Both the position numbers and the translations under genes were made by a program. A stretch of DNA of 64,000 nt from R-RK-3 sp963842775 (GTDB taxonomy: Bacteria > Pseudomonadota > Alphaproteobacteria > Rhizobiales > Rhodomicrobiaceae), in the NCBI GenBank assembly GCA_963842775.1, contig CAWJHQ010000016.1, positions 496,001-560,000 on the forward strand, in the 5' to 3' direction. How positions within the stretch are numbered: the first letter of the stretch is position 1; the number at the start of each line of letters is the position of its first letter. The notes under the pieces were generated by a model. The model made no database searches. It worked only from the letters and a program-made list of their open reading frames with translations, and was not told where the DNA came from. Shown here piece by piece: positions 21,069 to 32,780 of the stretch.

Positions 21069-23269
21069 ATGACAGCCGAGAGCACGTTGGAGACGCAGAA
21101 GAGTTCTTGATGGGTTCTCGGAAACCCCCTTTTATATAACGGCGCGGGGACAGGCCTCGCGCTCGCGCCGCACGCTCAAGCACGGCGATGCGTTTGTCGT
21201 GCTTGACAGTTACGGCGACATCGGCGCGTCCGCGGGGGGGCAGGACGGGCTATTTCATTGCGACACCCGTTTTCTGTCCTATCTGGAACTGGTGATTGAC
21301 GGATTGCAGCCTCTCCTTCTTGGCTCCAATGTCCGCGACGACAATTCCATGCTCACCGTCGAGCTGACCAATCCCGATATTTTCGCGGATGGTGAACTGG
21401 TCCTGCAAAAAGACACGGTCCATATCACGCGTAACATCTTCGTCTGGCGTGACACTGCCTATCAGAGGTTGGCGCTGAAAAACTATGGCGAGGCGCCGGT
21501 TCAGTTCCGCGTTACGGCTTATTTCGGCAGCGATTTCGCCGATATTTTCGAAGTCCGCGGCATGCGGCGTGCTCAGCGCGGCGTCGTCAATCGCCGGGTC
21601 GCCGGGGCTGACAAGGTGGTGATGACCTATCTCGGGCTCGACCGAAAGGCGCGCCATTCGACCGTGATGTTCGATCCCGCGCCCACCGAGCTGACGACCA
21701 ACTCAGCCTCCTACAGCATCAACCTGGAGCCGGATGAAGAGAAGGCCGTGTTCCTTACGATCGGTTGCGAGCAGGGCGTCGATGAGAGGCCCGCGCAATT
21801 CCTCAGGGGCTTCCTGGCGGTGCGCCGCGAATTGCGCGCCCCCGCTCGTTCCGCTGCGACGGTGGAAACGTCAAACGTCCTCTTCAACGACGTGCTCTGC
21901 CGGTCGATGGCGGACATGTCGATGCTGCTGACGGATACGCCCGAAGGTCAGTATCCCTATGCGGGCATTCCCTGGTTTTCCACAACCTTCGGCCGCGACG
22001 GGTTGATCACCGCGATGCAATTGCTGTGGGCCAATCCCAGCATCGCGCGGGGCGTGCTGGGCCGCCTTGCCCTGCATCAGGCGACGCAAGACGATCCCAT
22101 GGCCGATGCACAGCCGGGCAAGATCCTCCACGAAATGCGCGGCGGCGAGATGGCCGCGCTCGGCGAAGTCCCGTTCGCCCGCTATTATGGCAGCGTCGAT
22201 TCCACGCCGCTATTCGTCGCGCTGTTCGGCCGTTATGTCGAGCGCACGGGCGATATGAAGACGCTGACCGAGCTCTGGCCCAATGTCGAGGCCGCGCTCC
22301 AGTGGATCGACGGGCCGGGCGACCCCGACGGCGACGGTTTTCTCGAATATCAGCGCGCGACGGATGACGGCCTCACCAATCAGGGCTGGAAGGATTCAAA
22401 CGACGCCATCTTCCACGCCGATGGCCGCCTTGCCCAGGGTCCGCTCGCCCTTTGCGAGGTGCAGGGCTATGTCTATGACGCGAAGTATCGCGCGGCCTAT
22501 TGCGCCCGCTATGCTCGGCCATTACGCCCGCGCCGACCAGTTGGAGGCTCAGGCTCGCGAACTGGCGGAGCGTTTCGAGGAAAAATTCTGGCTTCCGGAG
22601 CTGAACACCTACGCGCTGGCGCTGGACGGCCATAAGCAGCCCTGCCGCGTCCGGTCCTCCAATGCGGGGCATCTGCTGTTCTCCGGCATCGTCCGGCACG
22701 ACAGGGGCGCCGTGGTCGCGCAGGAGCTGCTGCGCCCGCGCTTCTTTTCCGGCTGGGGGATCAGGACGATCGCGAAGGACGAGTCCCGCTATAATCCGAT
22801 GTCCTACCACAATGGTTCGATCTGGCCGCACGACAACGCGCTGATCGCGCTGGGCCTCGCCCGTTACGGCGCTCATGATGGCGTGGAGCGTGTATTCAAG
22901 GGGCTGGTCGACGCCGCGGCCTATATGGAGCTGCGCCGGCTGCCGGAGCTGTTCTGCGGGTTCCAGCGCGGTAAAGGGCGCGGGCCAACGCTCTATCCGG
23001 TCGCCTGCGCGCCGCAGGCATGGGCCGCCGCGACGCCGTTTTCGCTGTTGGAAGCCGCGCTCGGCTTCGAGTTCGATCCGCGCGCGAAGGAGATCCGCCT
23101 GCGTAATCCGCGCCTGCCGGATTTCCTCGACGAGGTGCTGATCCGCGATCTTCGCCTCGGCAATTCCCAGGTCGACTTCGTCGTCAGACGGCACGGCTCG
23201 GAGATTTCGGTGCAGCTGCTGCGCGGCGGCAATATACGCGTCGCGGTGGTGTTCGAGACTAACCCGTAG
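21069..23269 (+). CDS. Amylo-alpha-1,6-glucosidase / glycogen debranching type (two frameshifts)
   Basis: The protein matches bacterial GDE proteins: an N-terminal GDE_N_bis domain (KHGDAFVVLDSYGDIGA, GLFHCDTRFLS) followed by an (alpha/alpha)6 barrel with PWFSTTFGRDGL, NQGWKDSNDAI and YHNGSIWPHDNALI, which contain the candidate acid and base residues. I place the start at the ATG at 21069, giving MTAESTLETQKSS; an extra T near 21108 then shifts the frame before DGFSETPFYITARG. A second extra base near 22512 separates AAYCAR from MLGHYARADQ. The corrected product has about 733 residues. It probably debranches or hydrolyses alpha-glucans. Confidence 0.88.
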
Positions 23270-23492
23270 AACGCGCGGGCCTTGAGGTGATCACCCTGTC
23301 AGTCGTTAGTCGCATCGACGCCGAACAGGTGATTGAGGGGCGGCCCGCCAATACCAGCCCGCGAGGAAAGCGCTGCAGTCGGCTTGCTGCGGGGAGCCGT
23401 GTCATCCGCGACAGGCTTTTCAGTAGACGCAGCCAGGCTCCTAGGGAGCAGCGCGCTTTTTGCATCTCTCTGCGCCATCAGGTTCCGCCCCG

Positions 23493-23996
23493 CTATTTGA
23501 CCCACTCCGAGCAGCGTTTCGGTTCGCTGGTGCCCCAAGGCATGATCGGTACGCTTGAGGTGGAATTCTCCGGGCTGCCCTCGATCAGCTTATCGGTGTA
23601 GACGACATAGACCAGCACGTTCCGCTTGGGGTCGCAGCCGCGCACGATCTGCATCTTCTTGAAGAAGAAGGAGCGGCGCTGGCGGAACATCTCATCGCCT
23701 TGCTCGAACTTTTCCTTGAATTCGATCGGACCGACCTGCCGGCAGGCGAGCGAGGCGTTCGAAAGCTCCTCGGCAAGGCCGAGCCATCCAGTCCAGCCAC
23801 CCTTTTCCGGCACGGTGAAGTGGCATGAAACGCCCGATACGACGGGGTCGTCGATCGCATAAGTCGCGAGCTTGTGGTCAGGAGAGAGGAACTTCCAGAC
23901 CGTCGTCTTCTTGAAAATGAGATCGGGTTCGTCGGCGGCGGCCGCAACCAAGGGCAAGGCCGCACATAACCATAGGGCAATGATAATCGAGCGCAT
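23493..23996 (-). CDS. creA: CreA family periplasmic protein
   Basis: The 167 residues have a signal peptide (IIIALWLCAALPLVAAAA) and the family core IFKKTTVWKFLSPDHKLATYAIDDP, VSCHFT and RGCDPKRNVLVYVVYTDKLIEGSP-like elements. CreA is a conserved periplasmic protein of unknown function. Two conserved cysteine positions (VSCHF, LACRQ) are present. The gap on its right, 23997-24210, has no gene. Confidence 0.88.
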   Translation of the reverse strand: MRSIIIALWLCAALPLVAAAADEPDLIFKKTTVWKFLSPDHKLATYAIDDPVVSGVSCHFTVPEKGGWTGWLGLAEELSNASLACRQVGPIEFKEKFEQGDEMFRQRRSFFFKKMQIVRGCDPKRNVLVYVVYTDKLIEGSPENSTSSVPIMPWGTSEPKRCSEWVK

Positions 23997-24210
23997 CTGA
24001 ACCTTCTTAATTGTTCGGGCTCAGAAGCAAACACCCGCCCGCCAGGTTTGATCCATCGCGGCAAGCAGGCTTCGCACCCCCTTGCGGCCACAGCCTATAT
24101 GTTCGGGGGAGGCGAGGAGTACAAGCCCACAGCACAGTCCGGGCGTGAAGAACAGTTCCGGTGCCGGCACGGCAATGGCTACGAATATAGCCATGCCGCG
24201 TCGCACGATG

Positions 24211-27200
24211 TCAGCACTCGATGCGCTCCATATCGGTGAAGCTGAGCTGATTTTGGTTATTGAAGGTGATGAACCCGTCGGCGTCGCCGCTCAACGTGAT
24301 GTTGTGCTCGTCCTGGGCGACGATATGGCCGCTGGTCAGCTGGATGGTCCAGTCCGTGCCGAACGCGCCGGGCGAGCCCGAGCCGCCGGCTCCCGCCAAT
24401 CTGACGGTGTCGACCCAGCCGCCCATGCCGCCATTGGCCGAATCCATGCCGCTATCGGCGTTGAACAGGAACAGATCCGAGCCGTCTTCACCATTCATGA
24501 TGTCGTTGCCTTCCATGCCGAAGAGAATGTCGTCACCCGTACCGCCGAACAGAGTGTCGTCGCCGGCTTCGCCATAGAGCCGGTCGTTGCCCGCGCCGCC
24601 ATAGGCGAGATCGTTGCCGCCGCCGCCGTAGATGAGGTCATGCCCGCCTTCGCCATAGACGGTGTCGGCGCCATCGCCGATATCCGCATCGCCATTGGTG
24701 GTGTCGAAGGTGTCGTCGCCATCGCCGAGATAGGCCTTGTCGTTGCCCGCACCGCCGCTGACCACGTCATTGCCGGCGCCCGCATTCAGCGTGTCGTTGC
24801 CGGCTTCGCCGAATAGTTGGTCGTTGCCCTCGCCGCCGTCGAGCGTATCATTGCCGTCGCCGCCATTGAGCTGATCGTCGCCGGCGTCGCCATACAGCTT
24901 GTCGTTGCCGGCTTCGCCGTAGAGGCGATCATTGCCCGCGCCGCCATAGAGCACGTCGTCGCTGCCGCCGCCGCTGACCACGTCATTGCCGTCGCCGCCG
25001 CTGAGATAGTCGTTGCCCGAGCCGCCGATCAGCGTGTCGTCGCCGCCATTGCCGTATTCGGTCACGGCGACGGTCGAGCCCGAGCCATTGAAGACATCGC
25101 TGCCGGCGCCGCCTTCGGCCCGTTCGATGCCTGATGCCGCCATGTCCAGGGTCACGCCGCCCGTGCCTGAGACGGTCACCTTGTCATAGCCGGCACCGCC
25201 CTCGATGACGGTGTCGCTCGAAGTCCACGACGAGCGTATCGTTGCCCGCGCCGCCATAGAGCCGGTCGGCGCCCGCGCCGCCAGTGAGGACGTCGTTGCC
25301 GATGCCTCCGATCAGCGTGTCGTTGCCCTCGCCGCCGGTGAGCGTATCGTTTCCTGACGCCGCCACCAGCGAGACATTGTCGATCTGGCCGCCGTAGCTG
25401 TCATTGTCGCCCGCCACTTCGCGGAATTCCAGCTGGTCCAGACCACCGGTGCCTACGACCGTGTAGCTATGGCTTTCCCAATTGGTGGATGCCGGATCGA
25501 TGCTGTCGACGAGCACGCCGTTCCAGTAGACCTGCACCGTATTGGTGGCAAGTGCGGTATTCACACGAGCGGCGGTATCGAGGCTCAGCGTATAGCTCTG
25601 GCCTGCCTGGGTCTGCACACTCTGATAGACGCGATCGACCGACGCGCTGTCCGCGTCGATTTCCATGTATTGGTGACCTTCCGACGCAGTGCCCACGCCG
25701 ACAGCATTGTCCAAGACCTCGACATGGCCGGCCGACGCCGTCCAGCCCGGTATCGACGAAAAATGCTGCCAATTGGTGAGATCCGGATTCTCGAAGCTTC
25801 CGTTGACGAGGAGGTTCTGTCCTCCGCCATAGAGCGTATCGTTGCCTATGCCGCCATCGAGAACGTCGTTGCCCGCGCCGCCGATCAGCCTGTCGTCGCC
25901 GGCATAGCCATATTCGGTGACGGCCGTGGTCGCGCCTGAGGCGTTGAAGATATCGTTGCCCGCGCCGCCTTCGGCCCGTTCTATGCTTGAAGCCGCCAAA
26001 TCCAGCGTCACGCCGCCGGTGCCGGAGACGGTCACCTTGTCGTAGCCGTCGCCGCCCTGGACGACGGTATCGCTCGCATCGATGACGAGCGTATCGTCGC
26101 CCGCGCCGCCATACAGCCGGTCGGCGCCCGCGCCGCCATCGATGGTGTCGTTGCCGATGTCGCCGTCGAGCGTGTCATTGCCGGCGTCGCCGTAAAGCTT
26201 GTCGTTGCCTGCTTCGCCGTTCAGGTAGTCATTATCGTCGCCGCCATACAGCTTGTCGTCGCTGCCGCCGCCCCAGATGGTATCGTTGCCGCCTTCGCCA
26301 TAGACGGTGTCGGCCCCATCGCCGTCATCGCGGTCGCCGTTGATCGTGTCGAAGGTGTCGTCGCCCGCGCCGAGATAGGCAACGTCATTGCCCGCGCCGC
26401 CGCTGACCACGTCATTTCCATCGCCGCCATAGAGAGAATCGGCGCCCGCGCCACCGGTCAGCGTGTCGTTGCCCGCATAGCCGTACTCCGTCACGGCTCC
26501 GGTTGCATCGGAAGCATCGAATACATCGTTGCCCGCGCCGCCTTCGGCCCGTTCGATGCTCGAAGCCGCCATGTCCAGCGTCACGCCGTCGCTGCCGGAG
26601 ACGACGACCTTGTCCGTGCCGTCGCCGCCCTGGACGACGGTGTCGCTTGCATCGATGACGAGCGTGTCATTGCCCGCGCCGCCATAGAGCTGGTCGGCGC
26701 CCGCACCGCCCGTCAGCGTGTCGTTGCCGATGTCGCCGTCGAGCGTGTCATCTCCGGCGTCGCCGTAAAGCGTGTCGTTGCCTGCCTCGCCATTGAGGTA
26801 GTCATTGTCATCGCCGCCATACAGCTTGTCGTCGCTGCCGCCGCCCCAGATCGTGTCGTTGCCGGCTTCGCCATAGACGGTATCGACGCCGTCGCCGTCA
26901 TCGCGATCGCCATTGGTGGTGTCGAAGGTGTCGTCGCCCGCACCGAGATAGGCAACGTCGGTGCCCGCGCCGCCGCTGACGACGTCATTGCCGTCGCCGC
27001 CATAGAGGGCGTCGTTACCGTCACCGCCATCAAGGGCATCGGCTCCCGCGCCGCCATAGAGCTTGTCCGCACCCGCGCCGGCGGTCAGCGTATCGTTGCC
27101 GTCGCCGCCATCGAGGAGGTCATCGCCCTCGCCGCCATCGAGAGCATCGGCTCCGGCGCCGCCGTAAAGTTTGTCGGTGCCTGCGCCGCCTGCCAGCGTA

Positions 27201-30200
27201 TCGTTGCCGTCGCCGCCCTCAAGGAGGTCGTTGCCGTCTCCGCCGTCAAGGGCATCGGCTCCCGCGCCGCCATAGAGCTTGTCCGCGCCCGCGCCGCCGG
27301 TCAGCATATCGTTGCCGTCGCCGCCATCGAGCGTATCGTCGCCAATGCCGCCGTCGAGCGTATCGTTGCCCGCCTCGCCATACAGCGCGTCATTGCCGTC
27401 GCCGCCGAGCACGGTGTCGTTGCCGCCATAGGCGTAGACGACATCGTTACCGCCCAGGGCTGAGATGGTGTCGCTCTGTTCCGTTCCGTAGAAGTTTTCG
27501 GCGTGATCCGTTCCGGAAATCTCGTAGATGCCCGGTTGCCCATCCGGCTGGATGTTCAGGTCGAAGCTCGACTGCGCGGTCAGGCCGCCGCTGTCGGTCA
27601 CAGTTACGGTTACAGTCGCGTGATCGGTATCCGGAACGAGCTGGATCACCTTCAGCGAAACCTGCGCATTGACGTCGTCGAAATCCTTGTCGCCGCCGTT
27701 GACCAGGTCTTCCCAGTTGTGGTTGCCCGCACTGCCATTGTCGACGAGATAGTCGAAGCCCTTGGCGTTCAGCGAGGCGTCGGAGAAGAAGACGCCCGCG
27801 CCCGTGCCGGTAAGCTGTACGCCGTTGGCGGAGGCGTGACCATTGCCCGCCGGAAAGTTGAAATTCGACCTTCTGGCCGTCGATGGACGCGGCATTCTGA
27901 TTGCCGTTGGGGATGATGAAGAATCCCAATGTCGCGGCGCCCGGATATTCTGCGAGGTCGATCAGCGCCAGGCTTTCTCCCAGATTGTGGGCGTTGTCCT
28001 CAACGATCGCGCCGCCGAGCGGATTGCCTTGGGCATCAGCCAGATAATAGCCGACGCTGTTACTATAACCGGCATTGGAAGACAGGATATCAGTGCTGAG
28101 TTGCAGCACGCCGCCGGGCGGCAGGGCGTAATGGCCATTGCCGCCAGCGGTCAGTTCTTGGGCCGCCATGTGACCGGGCGGCGTGCCGCTGATGACGCCG
28201 GTATGGGGATCGATGGAGAGCCATTCCGGCCCGTCAATGCTGTAGGTCAGGCTGTCGCCGTGATCGACATCCGAGAAATGGCTGGACGTATCGAGGGAGA
28301 AGCCTTCGCCTGCGGTCGCCGTTTGGGCGGCCACGGCCGTGGCGTCGGGCGCCTCGTTGACATCCGTCACATTGACGGTGACGGTCTTGACGACGCTGTT
28401 GCCCGCTTCGTCGGTCGAGCGGATTTCGAGGTCGTAGCTGTTCTGGGTCTCGTAGTCGAGCTGCGCGCCCGCCTTCAGCGTGATGGTGTCGCCGCTGATC
28501 TCGAACAGCGGATGGCCATTGACGATCTCATAGCTGTGGCTGTCGGACAGGTTCGCGTCCGTCGAGCTGAGATGGCCGACGACCGTGCCGGCCGCCGAAT
28601 TCTCCGCGACATCGGGGCTGCCGAGGAGAATATCGGTGGGTCCCGCGTCGACGACCGAGCCGGTCGGATCGTAAGTGTGGTTCTCGATGTCGTCGATCGT
28701 CACGGGCGAAGGTTGCACATTGAGATCGAAACTCGAATGCACCGTGAGGCCGCCGCTGTCGGTGACCGTGACGGTGACTGGAACGTCTGCCGCATCCGGC
28801 ACGGCCTGCACCAGGCTTAGCGTAATCTGCGCGTTGACGTCGGCGAAAGAGTTATCGCCGCCGCCGAACAGGTCTTCCCAGTTTTGGTTGCCGTTGTGGT
28901 TGTTGTCTTGGAGATGATCGGTGCCATCGCTATTCAACGCCGGATTGGAGAAATAGACGCCGGGTCCGGTGCCGGTCAGCGTATGGCCGCCCGCCACGGC
29001 GTGCCACTCGCCATCGGCAAACTGGAACTCGACCTGTTGCCCGTCGCCGAGCGCAGAATTGTTGTTGCCGCCATTGGGAATGATAAAGAAACCAAGGCCA
29101 GCCGCGCCAGGATAGGCGGCAAGGTCGATGAGGGTCGCGTGCTGCCCTTCCTGGTGCGCATTGGTTTCGACCACGGCACCGCCGATCGGGGTGCCGTTCG
29201 CATCGGCCACATAGAAGCCGAAACTGTTGCTGTAGCCCGCCCAGTTGCCGAACATCTCGGTAGAGAGTCTGCACCACGCCCGCCGGAGGCACTTCATACC
29301 CGCCGTCGGGACCCGAGGTCAGTTCCCGCAGTGCCGAGATGCGCCGGCGGGGTGCCGCTGATGACGCCTGTGTGGGGATCGATGGAGAGCCATTCCGGGC
29401 CGTCGATGCTGTAGGTCAGCGTGTCGCCCTGATCGACATCGGAGAAATGGCTGGACGTGTCGAGTGAGAAGCCTTCGCCCGCTGTTGCCGTTTGACCAGC
29501 GATGGTGGTGGCGTCGGGCGCCTCGTTCACATCGGTTACATTGACGGTGACCGTTTTGACGATGCTGTTGCCGGCGCCGTCGGTGGAGCGGATTTCGAGG
29601 TCGTAGCTGTTCTGGGTCTCGTAGTCGAGCTGCGCGCCCGGCTTCAGCGTGATCGTGTCGCCGTCGATCTCGAACAGCGGATGGCCGCCGACGATCTCAT
29701 AGCTGTGGCTGTCGCCATGGTCCGGATCGAGCGTCGCCAACTGGCCGACGATGGTGCCGGCCTGGGCATTCTCGGCCGCCGGCGAAAGTGCCGCCTGGAG
29801 TTCCGTCGGCGCCTCGTTCACGTCGGTCACATTGACGGTGACCGTTTTGACGATGCTGTTGCCGGCCTCGTCGGTGGAGCGGATTTCGAGGTCGTAGCTG
29901 TTCTGGGTCTCATAATCGAGCTGCGCGCCCGGCTTCAGCGTGATCGTGTCGCCGTCGATCTCGAACAGCGGATGGCCGCCGACGATCTCGTAGCTGTGGC
30001 TGTCCTGGCCGTCCGGATCGGCAGTGGTCAACCGGCCGACGATGATGTGGCCTGCGGAATTCTCGGCAATGGGCGAAAGCTCCGCTTCGAGCGCTGTCGG
30101 CGCCTCGTTCACGGGCGCTGGCGGTGGAGCATCGCCTTCCGGTGCGGGACTCTCGCCGCCGGACGGCAACTGCTCGGCAGCATCGGCCTGTTCCGCAAAG

Positions 30201-30703
30201 ATGGTAGGGGCGGCTGGTTGGAGCGCTTCATCCGCGGAATAGCTGGCAAAACTCATCGGTTCGCCGCCCGTCGCTTCGGGGGCAGCCGGGCCAGCTGGCT
30301 GGGGATCGCTTTTAACCGAGGCATAGGACGAGCTGGCTGACGGGCTGGGCTGAGCGCTGTCGGTCAAGGGGCTGGAAGAAGCATTGTCCTCGGAGGCGCC
30401 ATCTGCCGAGGCAGGCGCCTCTACGGCCTGCGGCTGCCCGCTACCCTGGATGGCCGCAGGCGGCAGTGTCTCAGCGCCATTGGGTGCGGCCTGGCCGTTT
30501 TCAAATGCGAGAGAGTCGACATCCGGCGGGACCGAACCGGGATAGGTGAGGTCGTACCGGTCGTCAGGTCCGCTCGATAGCTGGAAATCATGCGCCTGGG
30601 TCAGCGCGTCCTGCTTCACCAGATCTTCACGCGTGGAATTGATATTCGTCTGCGCGGCGGCTGCAGGTTTCGGAGCGGCAGAGTTCTGTGTCGCTTCGGC
30701 CAT
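24211..30703 (-). CDS. Giant cadherin/RTX surface protein secreted by type I (four frameshifts)
   Basis: Read leftward as one gene of about 2,160 residues. A disordered Ser/Pro/Ala-rich N-terminus of 200 residues is followed by three cadherin-like repeats (each with GDTITLK.GAQLDYETQNSYDLEIRS), two He_PIG-like modules (GPEWLSIDPHTGVISGTPP), and two DUF4114-like domains (LGFFIIPNG). Long blocks of GGxGxDxLxG RTX calcium-binding repeats come next, interrupted by a lectin-like domain (NLLVNGSFENPDLTNW) near 25350-25820. The C-terminus, ending ITFNNQNQLSFTDMERIEC, is the probable uncleaved secretion signal. Extra bases near 29330, 29264, 27865 and 25210 break the frame; each junction rejoins conserved domains. 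No catalytic domain is visible, so I infer an adhesin or matrix protein. Start: ATG 30703 with GGGG eight bases upstream. Confidence 0.9.
24490..27440 (-). repeat. RTX nonapeptide repeat arrays
   Basis: The coding strand is dominated by tandem 27-base units encoding GGxGxDxxx. A larger module (VVQGGDG, then SSIERAEGGAGND, then AVTEYGYAGNDTL) occurs three times, near 25040-25220, 25900-26090 and 26480-26660. Copies are similar at the DNA level, which makes this segment prone to recombination and misassembly. Confidence 0.85.
28340..30070 (-). repeat. Near-identical cadherin repeat segments
   Basis: Three segments of about 190 bases (near 28370-28560, 29520-29715 and 29820-30015) encode almost the same cadherin-like repeat and differ at few positions. 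The low divergence suggests recent duplication or gene conversion. Confidence 0.8.
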
Positions 30704-30982
30704 CGAGATCACCCCTTATTGTGATGTCCCCGATTGGCAACGAATTCAGCTGCTGTTGCAACAAAGCGTTCTGTAAATGGTGATGAAAGCCCAAACAGTA
30801 TTCATCGCTATTTATCGAAAATTGTAGGCTGGTGATAGCTCGCGAGCTTTTATTATAAGGTCGCGGTTTTTCATAGATTTATAGCAAACATATTTGCCGT
30901 GGATTCATGCCGTTCACTTACGTTGGATTCGGCCGCCGCATGCGAAGCGTGGCGGCGAGGGTTCGAGTAGGCAAACATCTTG
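30704..30982. promoter_or_regulatory. Divergent control region, RTX protein / secretion operon
   Basis: This AT-rich gap separates the leftward RTX substrate gene from the rightward ABC transporter genes, so both units are probably controlled from here. I see no clear operator; the stretch near 30800-30895 is the most AT-rich. Confidence 0.45.
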
Positions 30983-32779
30983 ATGCAGAACGCGGCCAGC
31001 CATCTGAGATCAACCGCCTTCCCGAGGACAGCGCAGGTGGAGCCGCCCTCTGAGCCGCGTGGCTTCGTCCGGCGGGTATCGACTTTCCGGCTTATCGCCC
31101 AGCTCATAAAGGACAGCCGGGAAACGCCGCGCGCGGTGCTTGTCGCCTCATTGCTGATCAATCTTTTGGCGCTGGCGCTGCCTTTGACGATCCTGCAGGT
31201 CTATGACCGCGTCATACCGAACTCCGCTTTCAATACGCTCACCGCGCTGCTCTTCGCGCTGTTCACGGTTGTCGTCTTCGATACGGCACTGAAGATCGCC
31301 CGGAATCATCTGGTCAGCCGCGCAGCACTGGAATCCGCATTCAAGGCTCGGGTGACGGCGGCCGCGAAGCTGCTCTACGGTGATCAGCACGAGATCAACG
31401 CCAAGCCGCGTTCCTATTGGTTCGACCGGATGTCGGCGGTCGAAGAGATGGGCAGTATGAGAGGCACCGCCGACCGTGCCGTGCTGCTCGATATTCCGTT
31501 CATCGCGATCTTCCTGTTCATGACGGGCCTCATCGGTGGCTGGCTGGTTGCGGTGCCCATCCTGTTGATCGTGAGCTTTGCCGCGGTCATGCTCTGGCTC
31601 AGCGGTCAACAGCGCCGCTTGATGGATGACGGCCGCGAGGAGGACGAGCGGCGTTACGGCTACATTGTCGAATGGCTGGGGGGCATCACCACCATCAAGG
31701 CGCTGGCGATGGAGGCCCAGATCCAGCGCCGGTTCGAGGAGATGATGGCGCTCTCGTCCGCCTATTCCTTCCTGGCCGCCGAACGCAACAATCGGGTGCC
31801 GGCGCTGGGACAGCTTTTCTCCAATCTGATGATGGTGTCCGTGGTCACAGGCGGCGCCGTTTTCGTGATCGACGGAGTGATGAGCGTCGGCAGCCTGGCC
31901 TGTTGCAGCCTGCTGGCTACGCGCGTTGCCCAGCCGATGTTCCGGGTGATCAGCGTCTGGACTCAGATCGAGGCTTCGACACTGGCCGAGATGCGGGCGC
32001 AGGAGATCCTCGATCTGCCATTCAGCATTCCTTCCAACGAGGCGTTCACTTGCACGGGATCCATCGAATTGGCGGACGTGCATCTGCCGGCAAGGGGGCG
32101 CTGGAATGGATTTGAAAAGCTGCGGCTGCGGATCGATCCGGGGGAATTCATTGGCGTCACCGGCGGCGCAGGCAGCGGCAAGTCCACTTTTCTTTCGCTG
32201 CTCAATGGGACCCTCGCACCGGCCTCCGGACAGGTGAAGGTGGACGGCATCGACATCGCCTCGCCTGAGGGCCGGCACTTGCGCCGCGCGATCCAGACGG
32301 TCGATGGCCGGATTACGCTGATGCGCGGATCGATCATCGAGAATATCACCATGTTCCGCACCGGCGAGTTCATGCGCGAGGCTGTGGCCGCAGTGGAGCT
32401 GATGGGCTTTCACGAGCAGATCAACGGGCTCGCCGATGGCTATGACACCAAGGTCGGCGACGGCTCCGCCAGTGTCATGCCGCAAGGGTTTCTCCAGTCG
32501 CTGATGATCGCGCGCGCGCTTGCCCATAAGCCGAGCATCCTGCTCATAGACGATATGACCGCGCTGCTGGACCAGGAGACGCAACGCCGGCTTACCCAAG
32601 CGCTGACGGCGCTCCGCGGCGCCATGACTTTCGTGCTCGTGAGCACGAATACGGCTCTGCTGAAGCAGGCAGACCGGATATTCGCATTGCGGGAAGGCTA
32701 CCTCTCGCCTCTGGCGGACATCGAAATTTCGTCAGCCTCAGCCAATGCACCTTCCGTCACGCGCAGGGGGCATGGCTAA
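30983..32779 (+). CDS. Type I secretion ABC protein 1 with degenerate ATPase
   Basis: About 598 residues: an ABC exporter membrane domain with five to six helices (residues about 55-340), then a nucleotide-binding domain. Walker A GGAGSGKST is intact near residue 390. The signature loop reads VMPQG instead of LSGGQ, Walker B ends in DD (LLIDDMT) rather than DE, and the H-loop histidine is replaced (VSTNT). It has no N-terminal C39-like domain. The order with ABC 2 and HlyD suggests it forms a heterodimer with ABC 2 that exports the divergent RTX protein. Start: ATG 30983 (a TTG precedes it). Confidence 0.88.
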   Translation: MQNAASHLRSTAFPRTAQVEPPSEPRGFVRRVSTFRLIAQLIKDSRETPRAVLVASLLINLLALALPLTILQVYDRVIPNSAFNTLTALLFALFTVVVFDTALKIARNHLVSRAALESAFKARVTAAAKLLYGDQHEINAKPRSYWFDRMSAVEEMGSMRGTADRAVLLDIPFIAIFLFMTGLIGGWLVAVPILLIVSFAAVMLWLSGQQRRLMDDGREEDERRYGYIVEWLGGITTIKALAMEAQIQRRFEEMMALSSAYSFLAAERNNRVPALGQLFSNLMMVSVVTGGAVFVIDGVMSVGSLACCSLLATRVAQPMFRVISVWTQIEASTLAEMRAQEILDLPFSIPSNEAFTCTGSIELADVHLPARGRWNGFEKLRLRIDPGEFIGVTGGAGSGKSTFLSLLNGTLAPASGQVKVDGIDIASPEGRHLRRAIQTVDGRITLMRGSIIENITMFRTGEFMREAVAAVELMGFHEQINGLADGYDTKVGDGSASVMPQGFLQSLMIARALAHKPSILLIDDMTALLDQETQRRLTQALTALRGAMTFVLVSTNTALLKQADRIFALREGYLSPLADIEISSASANAPSVTRRGHG

Positions 32780-32780
32780 G

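Noticed and set aside
24082..24816. Long open frames antisense to the RTX gene (also 27843-28820 and 29492-30340 on the plus strand)
   Set aside because: Their Val/Ala-rich repeats mirror the GGxGxD codons of the RTX and cadherin repeats on the other strand; no family resemblance or ribosome-binding site.
24490..27440. Regular short repeats suggestive of a CRISPR array
   Set aside because: The periodicity is 27 bases with no unique spacers, and it translates to RTX nonapeptides in frame.
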